Notes under the pieces: model-generated
What the model was told of the DNA's origin: nothing
The model's input: only the letters and a program-made list of their open reading frames with translations
Database searches by the model: none
Assembly: GCA_020636995.1 (NCBI GenBank)
Contig: JACJWU010000005.1
Span: 260,617 to 324,616, forward strand
Origin: Actinomycetota bacterium
GTDB taxonomy: Bacteria; Actinomycetota; Actinomycetes; S36-B12; UBA10799
Length of the DNA stretch: 64,000 nt
Direction: 5' to 3'
Translations under genes and position numbers: made by a program
Shown: positions 33,419-44,902 of the stretch, one piece after another
Numbering within the stretch: the first letter of the stretch is position 1
Layout: each line of letters begins with the position of its first letter

Positions 33419-34213
33419 CTGCCCGGTGAACCGTGCCTCCCGGCGCTCCAGGAAACTGCGCACGCCTTCGGCGGCGTCCTGCGAGGTCAGGATCCGGGGC
33501 AGCACCTCCTTGAGGTGCTCGCGGGCCGCCTCCTCCCCGCGGTCCCGCGCGATCCGGGCGTTGGCCAGGGTCTCCTGGACGCCCAGCGGCGCTTGCGCGG
33601 CGATCGTCTCAGCGATGGCGACGGCGCGGTCGAACTGCTCGCCCGGCGCGACCACCTCCTGCACGAGCCCGATGCGGTAGGCCTCATCCGCGCCGAACTG
33701 GTCCGCGGTCAGCAGGAAGCGCATCGCATTCCCCCAGCCCAGCTGGGCGGTCGCCCGCAGGGTCGCGCCGCCGAACGGGATGATCCCGCGGCCGATCTCC
33801 AGTTGCCGGAACCGCACGTCGTCGGCTGCGATCACGATGTCGCTGGCCAGCGCGAGTTCGATGCTGAGCGTGTAGGCGATCCCCTGCACCGCCATGACCA
33901 CAGGCTTGGGCACCGGCGGCGCCCACATGCCGAACGGGTCGAACTGGTAGTCCCCGGCCAGCGCCGCCGGTCCCATCTCGGCGACCTTCGGCCCGACCTC
34001 GGCCAGATCGAGCCCGGCACTGAAATGGTCGCCGAAGGCATGGACGACGCCGACCCGCAGGTCGGGATCGGTCCCGAGACTCTCGTACGCGGCACCGAAC
34101 TGGTCGATCAGCTCGAGGTCGAACGCATTGCGCTTCTCCGGGCGGTTGATCCCGATGAGCAACACGTGGTCGCGCTGCTCGACGACGACCTTGGGCCCTC
34201 CACTGTGGTTCAT
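33416..34213 (-). CDS. Enoyl-CoA hydratase/isomerase family protein
   Basis: A 265-residue crotonase-fold enzyme. The family order is visible: VLLIGINRPEKRNAFDLELIDQF, the oxyanion loop HAFGDHFSAGLDL, KPVVMAVQGIAYTLSIELALASDIVIAADDVRF, and FRQLEIGRGIIPFGGATLR. The usual GxCxGGG loop is replaced by GIAYTLSIEL, so activity may differ from classic hydratases. The ATG at 34213 starts the family sequence; longer frames are antisense. It probably acts on an acyl-CoA in lipid breakdown. Its stop lies in a family F arm. Confidence 0.85.
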   Translation of the reverse strand: MNHSGGPKVVVEQRDHVLLIGINRPEKRNAFDLELIDQFGAAYESLGTDPDLRVGVVHAFGDHFSAGLDLAEVGPKVAEMGPAALAGDYQFDPFGMWAPPVPKPVVMAVQGIAYTLSIELALASDIVIAADDVRFRQLEIGRGIIPFGGATLRATAQLGWGNAMRFLLTADQFGADEAYRIGLVQEVVAPGEQFDRAVAIAETIAAQAPLGVQETLANARIARDRGEEAAREHLKEVLPRILTSQDAAEGVRSFLERREARFTGQ

Positions 34214-34237
34214 ACCGCCTAACCTACGCTGAGCGGC

Positions 34238-34576
34238 GTGACCAGCAGACACCCCTGGCAGATCGCGTTCGCCGTCGGTGTGCTGGTGCAGTGGTGGGCG
34301 TTGTACTGGCCGCGGCCACCGTCGGTACAGACAGGCCTGCCGCTGGACAAGGTCGTTCACTTCGCACTCTTCGCGGTGGTGACGTACGCCGGCGTCCACG
34401 CAGGTCTGGCGCGGTGGCTGGTGGCGCTGCTCATGCTCGGCCAGGCCCTGCTCAGCGAGGCGATCCAGCACTTCTGGCTGGCACAGCGCGGTGGAGACGT
34501 GTGGGACCTGCTGGCCGACGCGCTCGGAATCGCCGCCGGCCTATGGCTGACCCGTGACCGAAACGCCTACGACTGA
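34238..34576 (+). CDS. VanZ-family membrane protein
   Basis: A 112-residue protein with four hydrophobic segments. The VanZ pattern is clear: LPLDKVVHFALFAVVTYAGVHAG (D-K..H...F), then LLSEAIQHFWLAQRGGDVWDLLADALGIAAGLWL (the E..Q.....R..D..D...N/G..G ending). GTG start, 24 bases from the divergent hydratase start. The function of solo VanZ-like proteins is not settled; the teicoplanin-resistance VanZ gave the name. Its end overlaps the converging 2TM gene by ten bases. Confidence 0.85.
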   Translation: MTSRHPWQIAFAVGVLVQWWALYWPRPPSVQTGLPLDKVVHFALFAVVTYAGVHAGLARWLVALLMLGQALLSEAIQHFWLAQRGGDVWDLLADALGIAAGLWLTRDRNAYD

Positions 34577-34842
34577 CCCCGCATCTTGCGCATCTCGTCG
34601 GCGATCTCCTGCTCGGACGGACCGCGGTTACCCGGGCCGAACGTCCCCCACAGGATGAACAGGGCGGCGATCCCCATGCCGAACATCGCCCACGCCGGCC
34701 AGAAATAGCCTCCCCCGGACAACGCCCAGATCGCCGTCAACAGGATCGAGACGATGATGAAGATTCCGACCGTGCTCAGTGCGCTGCGCTTGTCCTTGAG
34801 TCGCTTGACCGCCGCCGCCCGCAGTTGATCCTCGTTGCTCAT
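34567..34842 (-). CDS. Small two-TM membrane protein
   Basis: A 91-residue protein with a charged start (SNEDQLRAAAVKRLKDKRSAL), two transmembrane helices (STVGIFIIVSILLTAIWAL; FWPAWAMFGMGIAALFILWG) and a charged tail (SEQEIADEMRKMRGQS). This is the layout of the 2TM domain family often fused to kinases or regulators, here standing alone. The role is unknown. It overlaps VanZ at the 3' end. Confidence 0.75.
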   Translation of the reverse strand: MSNEDQLRAAAVKRLKDKRSALSTVGIFIIVSILLTAIWALSGGGYFWPAWAMFGMGIAALFILWGTFGPGNRGPSEQEIADEMRKMRGQS

Positions 34843-34873
34843 ACTTCGAGGCTAGACCTGTGCGGGGGTCGAA

Positions 34874-36052
34874 TCAACGCACCTGCCACGCGCGCAGGGT
34901 CATCCCCGCGGCGCGCAAACGATCCACGAGGGCATCCCCCATCGCACTGGCAGGGGTGAGCACACCCCCCGGCCCCTCGGTCGTGGCCAGGCACAGACCG
35001 GCCTCGGACAACATGCGCGACGTCGCTGCGTAACCGGGATCGCCCTTGCCGATCACCTCGGCTCCGTAGACGCGACCGTCCGGCAGTGTGCTGCGGAACT
35101 CGATACGGAAGCCGCCCTTCTCTCTCGACTCCTGCCCCGGCCCTTCACCGGGCTCGGGCAGGAAGCGTGACGCGACCCTGCGGATCGGTCCCACCGACAA
35201 CGCAGCCATACCGCCGGTGGAAGCGGTGGCCAACGCCGTGGCGCGGGCACGTCCACCGAGTCCCGGTCCGGTCGCCACGACCTCCTTGTAGGCGAAGTCC
35301 CGACCGTATTCGTAGCCGAGCAGCATGTTCGAGCGCCGGACCACGCGGGTATTGATACCGGCCATCACGAATGGGCCGGTCCACGAGTCCAGGACGGGTT
35401 CGTAATGCACCCACAGCTGATCGCCCTCGTCGGGGCCGGACTCGCCGGGCGTCAGCGCGTAGGGATCCTCCATCACCCGCCGCAGGGCCGGGTCGGCTTT
35501 CGCAGCCTCCATCTGCCCGATACCACTGGCGATCGTGCCGCCGCTGAAGCCACCGCTGGCCCACCGCACCGCCATCACAGTCTCGCCCAGGGGCCCCTCG
35601 GCGGCCTCGTGGAGCAGGTAGACGCCGAGGTCCGACGGGATGGAGTCGAAGCCGCTGGCATGCACGATCCGTGCGCCGCTCTTCTTCGCCACGGCGTCGT
35701 ACCGCTCGATGCTCTCCCGCATGAAGAGCACCTCGCCGGCCAGGTCGGCGTAGTGGGTGCCGGCCTTCGCGCACGCCTCCACCAGCGGCAGCCCGTACTT
35801 CCAGTAGGGCCCCACAGTGGTCACCACCGCGGTCGTGGACTTCGCGAGTTTCGTCAACGCCTTGGGGTCGGCAGCGTCGGCCACGATGACCGGCCAGTCC
35901 ACCCCGAGGTCGTCGCGCACGGATTCGAGCTTCCACTGGGACCTGCCGGCCAGCGCGATGCGGTACGGGTCGTCGAGGCCCGCCAGGTACTCGGCGACGA
36001 GCCTGCCCGTGAAACCGGTGGCGCCGTACACCACGAGATCGAAGTCGGTCAT
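34874..36052 (-). CDS. Saccharopine-dehydrogenase-like, trans-acting enoyl reductase homologue
   Basis: A 392-residue Rossmann protein: MTDFDLVVYGATGFTGRLVAEYL at the start, VVTTVGPYWKYGLPLVEACAKAGTHYADLAGE, and RIVHASGFDSIPSDLGVYLLHE. These match the mycobacterial trans-acting enoyl reductase group, which reduces a double bond for lipid or polyketide synthases, and related uncharacterised saccharopine-dehydrogenase-like proteins. No polyketide synthase is in the window, so its partner is elsewhere or its role differs. It starts four bases after the GNAT gene stop. Confidence 0.82.
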   Translation of the reverse strand: MTDFDLVVYGATGFTGRLVAEYLAGLDDPYRIALAGRSQWKLESVRDDLGVDWPVIVADAADPKALTKLAKSTTAVVTTVGPYWKYGLPLVEACAKAGTHYADLAGEVLFMRESIERYDAVAKKSGARIVHASGFDSIPSDLGVYLLHEAAEGPLGETVMAVRWASGGFSGGTIASGIGQMEAAKADPALRRVMEDPYALTPGESGPDEGDQLWVHYEPVLDSWTGPFVMAGINTRVVRRSNMLLGYEYGRDFAYKEVVATGPGLGGRARATALATASTGGMAALSVGPIRRVASRFLPEPGEGPGQESREKGGFRIEFRSTLPDGRVYGAEVIGKGDPGYAATSRMLSEAGLCLATTEGPGGVLTPASAMGDALVDRLRAAGMTLRAWQVR

Positions 36053-36056
36053 GGCC

Positions 36057-36563
36057 CTACCGTACGGGGCGCGCCAGCACGTGATCGCACTCGATCGAGC
36101 CGGCCACGCAGAAGGTGCGCTTGCCCACGATCTGGAAGCCGTACTTCTGGTAGAAGCGGATGGCCCGATCGTTTGCCTCGTTGGTTCCCAGCCAGATCCA
36201 GTCGTGGCCCCGCTGCGCGGCGAAGTCCAGGCTGGTGCGCATGAGGTCGGCCGCGACGCCGGAACTGTGCCGGTCGGCGTCCACATAGATCCGGCGCAGT
36301 TCGGCCGGGTTGGCCCAGTCGTTGTCGACGGGCGGCGGATCGTAGGCGATCATCACGTAGCCGCACACCTCGCCGTCGTCGGCGTCGACCACGAAGAAGT
36401 CGCTGCCGGCGAAGTGCTCAGCGAAGCGCGACTCGTTCAACTCGTCACGGATGTGGGCAGTGATCGCCTCGGAGGCTGTGGTCGGCGGGCACGCCATGGC
36501 GAAGGTCCGGGCCGCCAGGCGGGCGATGGCGGGGACGTCGTCGATGGTTGCCGCGCGAACCAT
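36057..36563 (-). CDS. GNAT-family N-acetyltransferase
   Basis: A 168-residue acetyltransferase: MVRAATIDDVPAIARLAARTFAMACP is the first beta-alpha unit, ELRRIYVDADRHSSGVAADLMRTSLDFAAQRG carries the acetyl-CoA pyrophosphate loop (usually Q/R-x-x-G-x-G/A; here RHSSGVA), and NDRAIRFYQKYGFQIVGKRTF is the standard end. The substrate is unknown. It is probably co-transcribed with the downstream enoyl-reductase-like gene. Confidence 0.88.
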   Translation of the reverse strand: MVRAATIDDVPAIARLAARTFAMACPPTTASEAITAHIRDELNESRFAEHFAGSDFFVVDADDGEVCGYVMIAYDPPPVDNDWANPAELRRIYVDADRHSSGVAADLMRTSLDFAAQRGHDWIWLGTNEANDRAIRFYQKYGFQIVGKRTFCVAGSIECDHVLARPVR

Positions 36564-36595
36564 GGTGACAGGCTATCTGTGGACCCGATGCCCGA

Positions 36596-38860
36596 TCACC
36601 GCCCCTTGAGCGCCGCCCGGATCTGCTCGCTCACCGGATCGTCGGCGCGCACGAAGGCCGCCGGGGTGTCCAGCGGCGCGGCCACCTCCACGGTCCGGTC
36701 ACCCTCGAAGGTCTCACCGGTGAGCGCATGCACCCACTGCCCCGGCGGGAAGGACACCTCCACACTGGTCGCACCTTCGGCCAGCACCGGTGCCACCAAG
36801 AGGTGTGCCCCGAGGAAGAACTGCGGATCCCCTTCCGCACCGGGGTAGACCATCCACGTCGGTCGCATCGCCGGCACGCCGGTGCTCACCGCCTCGTCGA
36901 TCACGGTCTTCCGGTACGGGTAGAGCGCGGCGTAGATCCGCGACGCCTGCGCGAAGGCTTCGCGGGTCTCGGGCGTGTCGTAGACCTGCTCGTTCTGCGC
37001 CGGGCGGTTGCCTTCGTGCGTGCGCATCATGACTCCGAAGGCCTGCATCTGGGCCCAGCGGGTGTTCAACTCCGGTGGCCGCACGTAGTTCTTCACCACC
37101 GCGTTGATGCTGGTGTAGCCGCCGATGTCGCTGTGCCACAGCGGCGAACCGGACACTCCGCCGGAGAGCATCCCGTAGATCGCGCTGGCCATGCCGTCCT
37201 GATCCGCGAAGTTCACCATCTGGTCGCCGGCCCACATCATCGGCACTTCCTGTTCAGAGCCGATGAACGCCGAGCGCATGAACGCCAGACATTCCGGCTG
37301 CTCCGCACGGTCGCAGCCCTCGCGGACCACCGAGGCCCACAGTCTCGGGTAGAGGTTGTGCACGTAGAGCGGGTCGCCGTCGTACAGCTTCGCGTCGAAC
37401 GGCAACGCCTCGCCGAAGTCCGCCATGAACCCCACGGCGCCTGCCCCGAGGACGTCGTCGGCGATGACGTCGGCGTACCAGTCGCGGGCCTGCGGGTTCG
37501 TGAAGTCGACGAGTACGGCGTCGAACCCGTTCTGGTCCATGAGATAGGGCTGGCCGGACTGCGTCTGCACGGTGTAGCCCTTCTCCACGGCCTCGGCGAA
37601 GAGGTTCTCGATCGAGGAGTCACCCTTCTGCGTCGCATCGACGAGCCACGGGTTGATGTAGGTCAGGACCTCGATCCCGTCCGCGTTGAGGTCGCGCACG
37701 AGTTTGCGCCATCCCGGATAACGCTCCCGATCCAACTGCCACGTCCACCACAGGCGATCACCGAAACTGGTGACCCGCTTGCCGGTCCAGTCCTGCAGCC
37801 ACACCCCGGAGATCTTGGTGCCTGCCTGCTGCATCTCGCTCACCACGGAGCGGACCTTGTCAGTGCCTCCTTGCAGTCCCAGCACCGCGCCCCGCTGCAC
37901 CCAGTCGGCCAGCGGCGGACGCGTCTTGCCCGCCTCCCGCGCCGCCACAACACCGGCTGGGCTGTCGGCGACGTACACCTCCGCGGAGATGACCGGGGCC
38001 CACGCCTCCAGACTCGCCTGTCCGGTGCGTGACAGGTCGGCGATGGTGAATGCGCCGCTGTTGTCGGTGTCGGCGAACGTGAACGCCTTGTTCTCGCTGG
38101 TCACGTACGACGGCCACGCGGCGTACGTGGTGGTGAGGTTCCCGCCCGCCTTCTGCGTCACGTCGGCCAAGTAGGTCAGCGGCTGTTCCCCGCGACCGAC
38201 GCCCTGCTCGCGCGGCAGGATCGGGGTCACCGAACCGGTGAGATCCAAGGGCCGGTACTGCTCCCCGAGGCCGTACACCTTCTCCCCGTTGGCGATTCCT
38301 GCGGTGAGCACGACGCTGTCCACATCGTCGACCCGCACGCGCATCTCCAACGCCCGCACCGAGGCCGACTTGGGCACCGCGAGCAACCGCATCGTGTAGT
38401 CGGTGCTTCCCTGATCCCCACTCAGGGTCCCGGAGATGCGGACCTGCGGACCGCGTTGCTCGACGGCGTCGACCGTCTGCTGCGTGAACTGCGCGGTGCG
38501 CGCCACGTCGGCCCAGAAGTAGCCGAGGTGTTCGGTGAAGTCCACCGAGCCCGTTCCCGCGGACACGAAGGCGACGCCCGGCTGGGTCTGCCAGGCGATC
38601 CTGCCGCCTTGGCTGATGCGCACCGCGTCGTTGGTGACCTCCACCTCGAAGGGTCCGGTGCCCACGACGGTGGGCTCGGTCGTCACGGACAAAGCTCCGG
38701 GCGTGATGGGGTCGAGTTTGTCCTGCGGAACCTTCGTCCACAGGTACACCCCGACTGCGGTGGCCGCGATCACGAGGATCAACACCAGCAGCAACAACCA
38801 GAACAGGATCCGTTGCCACAGGGGTTTCTTACGTTTCGGCGTCTGCGAGGTGACGGTCAC
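36596..38860 (-). CDS. yihQ: Membrane-anchored GH31 glycosidase, probable sulfoquinovosidase
   Basis: A 754-residue GH31 enzyme with one N-terminal membrane helix (ILFWLLLLVLILVIAATAVGVYLW, about 18-41) and the catalytic part outside. Nucleophile Asp481 (GFMADFGEALP) and acid/base Asp546 (MWAGDQMVN) are present. The sulfonate-binding signature of the E. coli sulfoquinovosidase YihQ (Q288, R301, W304) is matched with exact spacing by Gln356, Arg369 and Trp372 in WLQDWTGKRVTSFGDRLWW. GEQYRPLDLTG and EQGVGRG also resemble YihQ. It likely releases sulfoquinovose from sulfolipid glycosides at the cell surface. No sulfoglycolysis genes are nearby. The anchor is unlike the soluble YihQ. Confidence 0.85.
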   Translation of the reverse strand: MTVTSQTPKRKKPLWQRILFWLLLLVLILVIAATAVGVYLWTKVPQDKLDPITPGALSVTTEPTVVGTGPFEVEVTNDAVRISQGGRIAWQTQPGVAFVSAGTGSVDFTEHLGYFWADVARTAQFTQQTVDAVEQRGPQVRISGTLSGDQGSTDYTMRLLAVPKSASVRALEMRVRVDDVDSVVLTAGIANGEKVYGLGEQYRPLDLTGSVTPILPREQGVGRGEQPLTYLADVTQKAGGNLTTTYAAWPSYVTSENKAFTFADTDNSGAFTIADLSRTGQASLEAWAPVISAEVYVADSPAGVVAAREAGKTRPPLADWVQRGAVLGLQGGTDKVRSVVSEMQQAGTKISGVWLQDWTGKRVTSFGDRLWWTWQLDRERYPGWRKLVRDLNADGIEVLTYINPWLVDATQKGDSSIENLFAEAVEKGYTVQTQSGQPYLMDQNGFDAVLVDFTNPQARDWYADVIADDVLGAGAVGFMADFGEALPFDAKLYDGDPLYVHNLYPRLWASVVREGCDRAEQPECLAFMRSAFIGSEQEVPMMWAGDQMVNFADQDGMASAIYGMLSGGVSGSPLWHSDIGGYTSINAVVKNYVRPPELNTRWAQMQAFGVMMRTHEGNRPAQNEQVYDTPETREAFAQASRIYAALYPYRKTVIDEAVSTGVPAMRPTWMVYPGAEGDPQFFLGAHLLVAPVLAEGATSVEVSFPPGQWVHALTGETFEGDRTVEVAAPLDTPAAFVRADDPVSEQIRAALKGR

Positions 38861-38885
38861 GCGAACAACTTAGCGAGTGCGCCGG

Positions 38886-39734
38886 TCAGGATTGACCAGG
38901 CGTCGCCACCCCCCAGGTGCTCGCGCTGGGCATGCCGTAGCGGTTGACCGACCGGACCTCGTAGCAGTGGGCACCTGGGGACGGATCAGTCCACCGGCCC
39001 CGCTGCATACGGACTTCGGCGGTCGACAGCGCCGGTGACGTCCCACCGGCACAGCGGGCGGCGTCGTAGGTGGTGATCACGACCCGCGTTCCGGACAGGA
39101 CGGGCACTGGCCGCCATGTGATCCGGCTGCCGAACACCACGTCCTCCGGAGCGGGTGGCCGGGGCTCTCGCAGGCAGTACTGGCGCACGGGCTTGCGATC
39201 CTTGCGGCCGTACAGGTGCACCACCCCACGGATGTCGTCCTTGGACAGCCACTGGCAGTCGTAGAGCCAGGGCTCCGGAGGTTTCGGGCAATAGGTGAGA
39301 GGCGGCGTGGACATCAGCCGGCAGTTGTCCGACCGCACATGGTGCAGACCCAGCACATGACCGAGTTCGTGGGCCAACACCTGTGCCGCGAACACCCGGT
39401 CGCGTTCCCGCAACGGCCGGTAGAGCAGCGAGTTCACGCGCACGGAGGCCCCGGAATGGCGACCGATCGTGGCAAGTCCGGCAGCACTGCCGAGGTTGCC
39501 GTAGCCGATCACGACCTGCGCACGACTGCGCGGCACCTTGCGGAAGCGGATGTCGGCGCCACTGCGGTTCCAGGTCCGCACGGCGGCCTCGATGCTCCAG
39601 TTCCAGTTCTTGGGCAGGGTGTCGGCGTAGCGGATCGTGTCACCGGGCCAGCGCGGACCGGGGGCGTTGTAGGCGTGGGCGGGTGTGGCGCCGACCAGCG
39701 CCAGCAGCACGACCAGGAACACCAGCCTTCGCAC
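38886..39734 (-). CDS. Secreted matrixin-like zinc metalloprotease
   Basis: About 282 residues from GTG 39734: signal peptide VRRLVFLVVLLALVGATPAHA, then a metzincin domain. The zinc motif HELGHVLGLHH (HExxHxxGxxH) is complete, followed by the Met-turn CRLMST. Upstream NWSIEAAVRTWNRSGADIRFRKV is the usual matrixin substrate-cleft helix. After about residue 180 there is a C-terminal domain with four Cys residues and a fibronectin-like look (ITWRPVPVLSGTRVVITTYDAARC). No cysteine-switch propeptide is seen. Likely an extracellular protease. Confidence 0.85.
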   Translation of the reverse strand: MRRLVFLVVLLALVGATPAHAYNAPGPRWPGDTIRYADTLPKNWNWSIEAAVRTWNRSGADIRFRKVPRSRAQVVIGYGNLGSAAGLATIGRHSGASVRVNSLLYRPLRERDRVFAAQVLAHELGHVLGLHHVRSDNCRLMSTPPLTYCPKPPEPWLYDCQWLSKDDIRGVVHLYGRKDRKPVRQYCLREPRPPAPEDVVFGSRITWRPVPVLSGTRVVITTYDAARCAGGTSPALSTAEVRMQRGRWTDPSPGAHCYEVRSVNRYGMPSASTWGVATPGQS

Positions 39735-39836
39735 GCCTCGAGGGTACGTCGGGGTGCGCGGCGGTCGCCCGCGCTCGTTGAGTGCTGCACCGTTACCGAA
39801 TCGAGGGTGCGAAACCCGTAACCGCGCAACAGTCAA

Positions 39837-40819
39837 TCAGCCCAGGAACGTCGCCAACAGTTGGTCCGCGGCCACCGCCGGCGGCAACTCCCCTGCGAGC
39901 ACCGAGGCTTCCACCTGCTCGAGCCGCGCCCGCACCTTCGGGGAGTCCCGGAACTCATCGAGCAGCCGGTCACCGATCAGCGACCACATCCACCCGATCT
40001 GCTGCCGCTGCCGCCGCTCCTGCCGCTCGCCACTGGCGGCCAGCCGGTCACGGTGGGTGACGATCTGCTCCCAGATCTCCGGCAGCCCCGCATTGGTCAA
40101 CGCCGAGCAGGTCAGCACCGGCGGCGTCCAGTTCGGCGAGGCGGGCGTCATCAGGTGGATGGCCCGCCGGTAGTCCAGGGCCGCCAGCCGCGCCCGCTTC
40201 ACGTTGTCGCCGTCGGCCTTGTTCACCGCGATCAGATCGGCGAGTTCCAGCACGCCGCGCTTGATCCCCTGCAACTCGTCACCTGCGCCGGCCAGCATCA
40301 GCACCACGAAGATGTCGACCATCTCGGACACCGTGGTCTCGCTCTGCCCGACGCCGACGGTCTCAACGAGGACCACATCGAAACCTGCCGCCTCGCACAG
40401 CAGGATCGCCTCACGCGTCGCCCTGGCGACCCCACCCAACGACCCACTGGCCGGAGATGGCCGGATGAACGTATGCGGATCCGAGGACAACCGCTCCATC
40501 CGGGTCTTGTCGCCGAGGATCGCCCCGCCGGTGCGGGAACTGCTCGGGTCCACGGCGAGCACCGCGACCTTGTGCCCGTCCGCTGTGAGGTTGCTGCCGA
40601 ACTGGTCTATGAAGGTCGACTTCCCGACGCCCGGCACCCCGGTCAGTCCGATCCGGTCGGAGCCGCCGGTGAACGGCATCAATGCGGTCAGCAGGTCGGC
40701 TGCCGCCGCCCGGTGATCCGGTCGCCGGCTCTCCACGAGGGTGATCGCGCGCGCCAGCCACATCGTGTCGCCACCGCGGACCAGGTCGGCAAGCTCAGCC
40801 GTCTCCGGCAGCGGCTGCC

Positions 40820-40823
<4 letters not shown>
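39837..40823 (-). CDS. meaB: Methylmalonyl-CoA mutase-associated GTPase
   Basis: A 328-residue G3E-type GTPase that guards B12 loading of methylmalonyl-CoA mutase. The P-loop is GLTGVPGVGKSTFIDQ, then LAVDPSSSRTGGAILGDKTRM (switch I), VLVETVGVGQSE (switch II), and AVNKADG (base specificity). The C-terminal dimerisation helix region (QIGWMWSLIGDRLLDEF) is present, so it is a full MeaB. It overlaps mutB by four bases, placing it as third gene of mutA-mutB-meaB. Confidence 0.93.
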
Positions 40824-42978
<2,155 letters not shown>

Positions 42979-42982
<4 letters not shown>

Positions 42983-44796
42983 CGTGTGGCCTCCGCCCGG
43001 GTGAGAACGTCGAGGACGTCGACGCCGAGATGGATGTACTCGTCCACCCCGTCGTAGTCGCCCTTGCCTGCCAGGTACACGCGTTTCGCGCCGGCCTGTT
43101 TCAGCGCCGCCGCGGTGGCCGCGGCGAGGTCGGCGTAGACATCGTCGGACGAGCAGATGCATGCGATGTCGGCACCGGATGCGGCGAACGCGGCGGCTGC
43201 TGCGTCGGCGTCGCTGTGCCCCTCGTCGGACACCGCACGGACGCCACCGGCGGCGAACAGGTTCGCGGCGAACGTGGCGCGGGCTGTGTGCGCCGCGATC
43301 GGGCCGAGGTTGGCCAGGAATACCGTCGCGTCCCCCGCGTTCTCGCGCAGTTCCTCGTAGGGGTCGGCCAGACGGTCCTGCGGCCACGGGGTCTCCGTGT
43401 GGAGGTGCCCGGTCAGGGGCACGGGTGGCCTGGTGTCGGGCGCAGGCTCGGCACCCGGCTCGGGACGCTGCTCGTCGAGCAGTGGGAACTCGCTGACCCC
43501 GGTGATCGGATATTTGCGCGTGGAGATCTGCTGGTCGCGGCGCTGGGCCACCACCGCGATGTCCGCACCGATCTCGTCGATGGCCTCGATCGGGCCGCCG
43601 GCGGCTTCGATGCGCTGGAAGAACTTCCAGCCCGCGGCCGCCAGCTCATCGGTGAACGACTCGATGTACCAACTGCCGCCCGCGGGATCGAGCACCCGGC
43701 CGATGCCCGACTCGTCCTGGAGCAGCAGTTGCGTGTTGCGGGCGAGCCGTCGCCCGAGATCGCCCGGCACTCCACCCGCGGAATCGAAGGGCGCCAGCGT
43801 CACGGAATCGGCGCCGCCCACCACCGCGCCGAGCGTGGCGGCTGTCCCGCGCAGGATGTTGACCCAGGGGTCGACTGTGGTCAGCCAGCGGTCTGCTGAG
43901 ACCGCCACGATCTGCACGCTGTCGATCGGCTGGCCCATGTTCTCCAGGACGGTCGCCAAGCAGTGCCGCAGGGCGCGCAGTTTCGCAACGGTCGCGAACA
44001 CGTCGACATCGGCGGTCACCTCCAGGGTGATCCGTGATCCGGGGTGGTCCACGCCGTCATCGATGAGCGCCCGCAGGTACAGCAGAGCGACCGAGAGGAC
44101 GTAGCCGATCTCCTGCGCCTCACTCGCGCCCGCACCGGAGGCGGGGGAACCGGAGGCCAGGAAAGTGCGCAGCCGCGGGGTGTTGGAGACGTCCATCGCC
44201 GCCATCATCTGCGCGTCCATCGCGACCTCGCCGGTGGTCGCCAGCGTGCCGACCGGGTCGATGCCGAGACTGCCCGCGGGCTCTGCGCCGTGCACTCCCT
44301 TCGCGGCGAGCAGATCGCGGTACCAGCCGGCGACCACTGCCGCGTGCGCACCGGCCCGCAGACTCACCGGCGCCGCATCGAGCACGACACCGTCGAGCAC
44401 ACGCGCAAGATCCCCGGGGGTGCGGACACTCACGCCCTCCCCGCCCCCGAGGTCCAGCAGCAGCTCGACACTGGTCGCACCGTTGGCCAGGTCGTCGAGG
44501 ATCTGGGCGTTGGCGATGGCTGCGTCGGGATGGACGGTACGGGTGCGGATGTCCCACTGGCCGTTCTCCCGCGGTGCCGCCTGGGCCCCTCGGATCAGGG
44601 GATCGAAACCGGGGAAGCCGGACTCGTCGTGCGCTGTCGGGTAACTGTCGTAGAGCGGCTCGATGCGCAGGCCGTCGAGGGTGGTGGTGACCAGTGTCTT
44701 GTCGAAGTCCTTGCCTTTGAGGACCTTGTCGACGGCCGCCAGCCACTGCTCGCGGGTGGGACTGTAATCCGATGCCAAATCAAGGTTCTCAGTCAC
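42979..44796 (-). CDS. mutA: Methylmalonyl-CoA mutase, small (beta) subunit
   Basis: About 605 residues from GTG 44796 (VTENLDLASDYSPTREQWLAAVDKVLKGKDF). It is a mutase barrel paralogue with the conserved LYDSYPTAHDESGFPGFDPLIRG and RRLARNTQLLLQDESGIGRVLDPAGGSWYIESFTDELA. The C-terminal B12-like domain lacks DxHxxG (VSDEGHSDADAAAAA in that position), as expected for the inactive structural subunit of the heterodimer. First gene of the mut operon; 106 bases separate it from a divergent secreted-protein gene. Confidence 0.94.
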
Positions 44797-44902
44797 CCTT
44801 CGAGGATAGTCCCGGGGCCCGCGGGGCGACGACGGCAGACTTCCGCATGGCTGCGACACGCTCAAGTGACCGGGCGTACTCTGGGATCAGGGGTGGTTGA
44901 TC

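Noticed and set aside
44797..44902. Cobalamin riboswitch upstream of the B12 mutase operons
   Set aside because: The gaps before mutA (106 bases, shared with a divergent gene) and ecm (48 bases) are too short, and I see no B12-box-like sequence.
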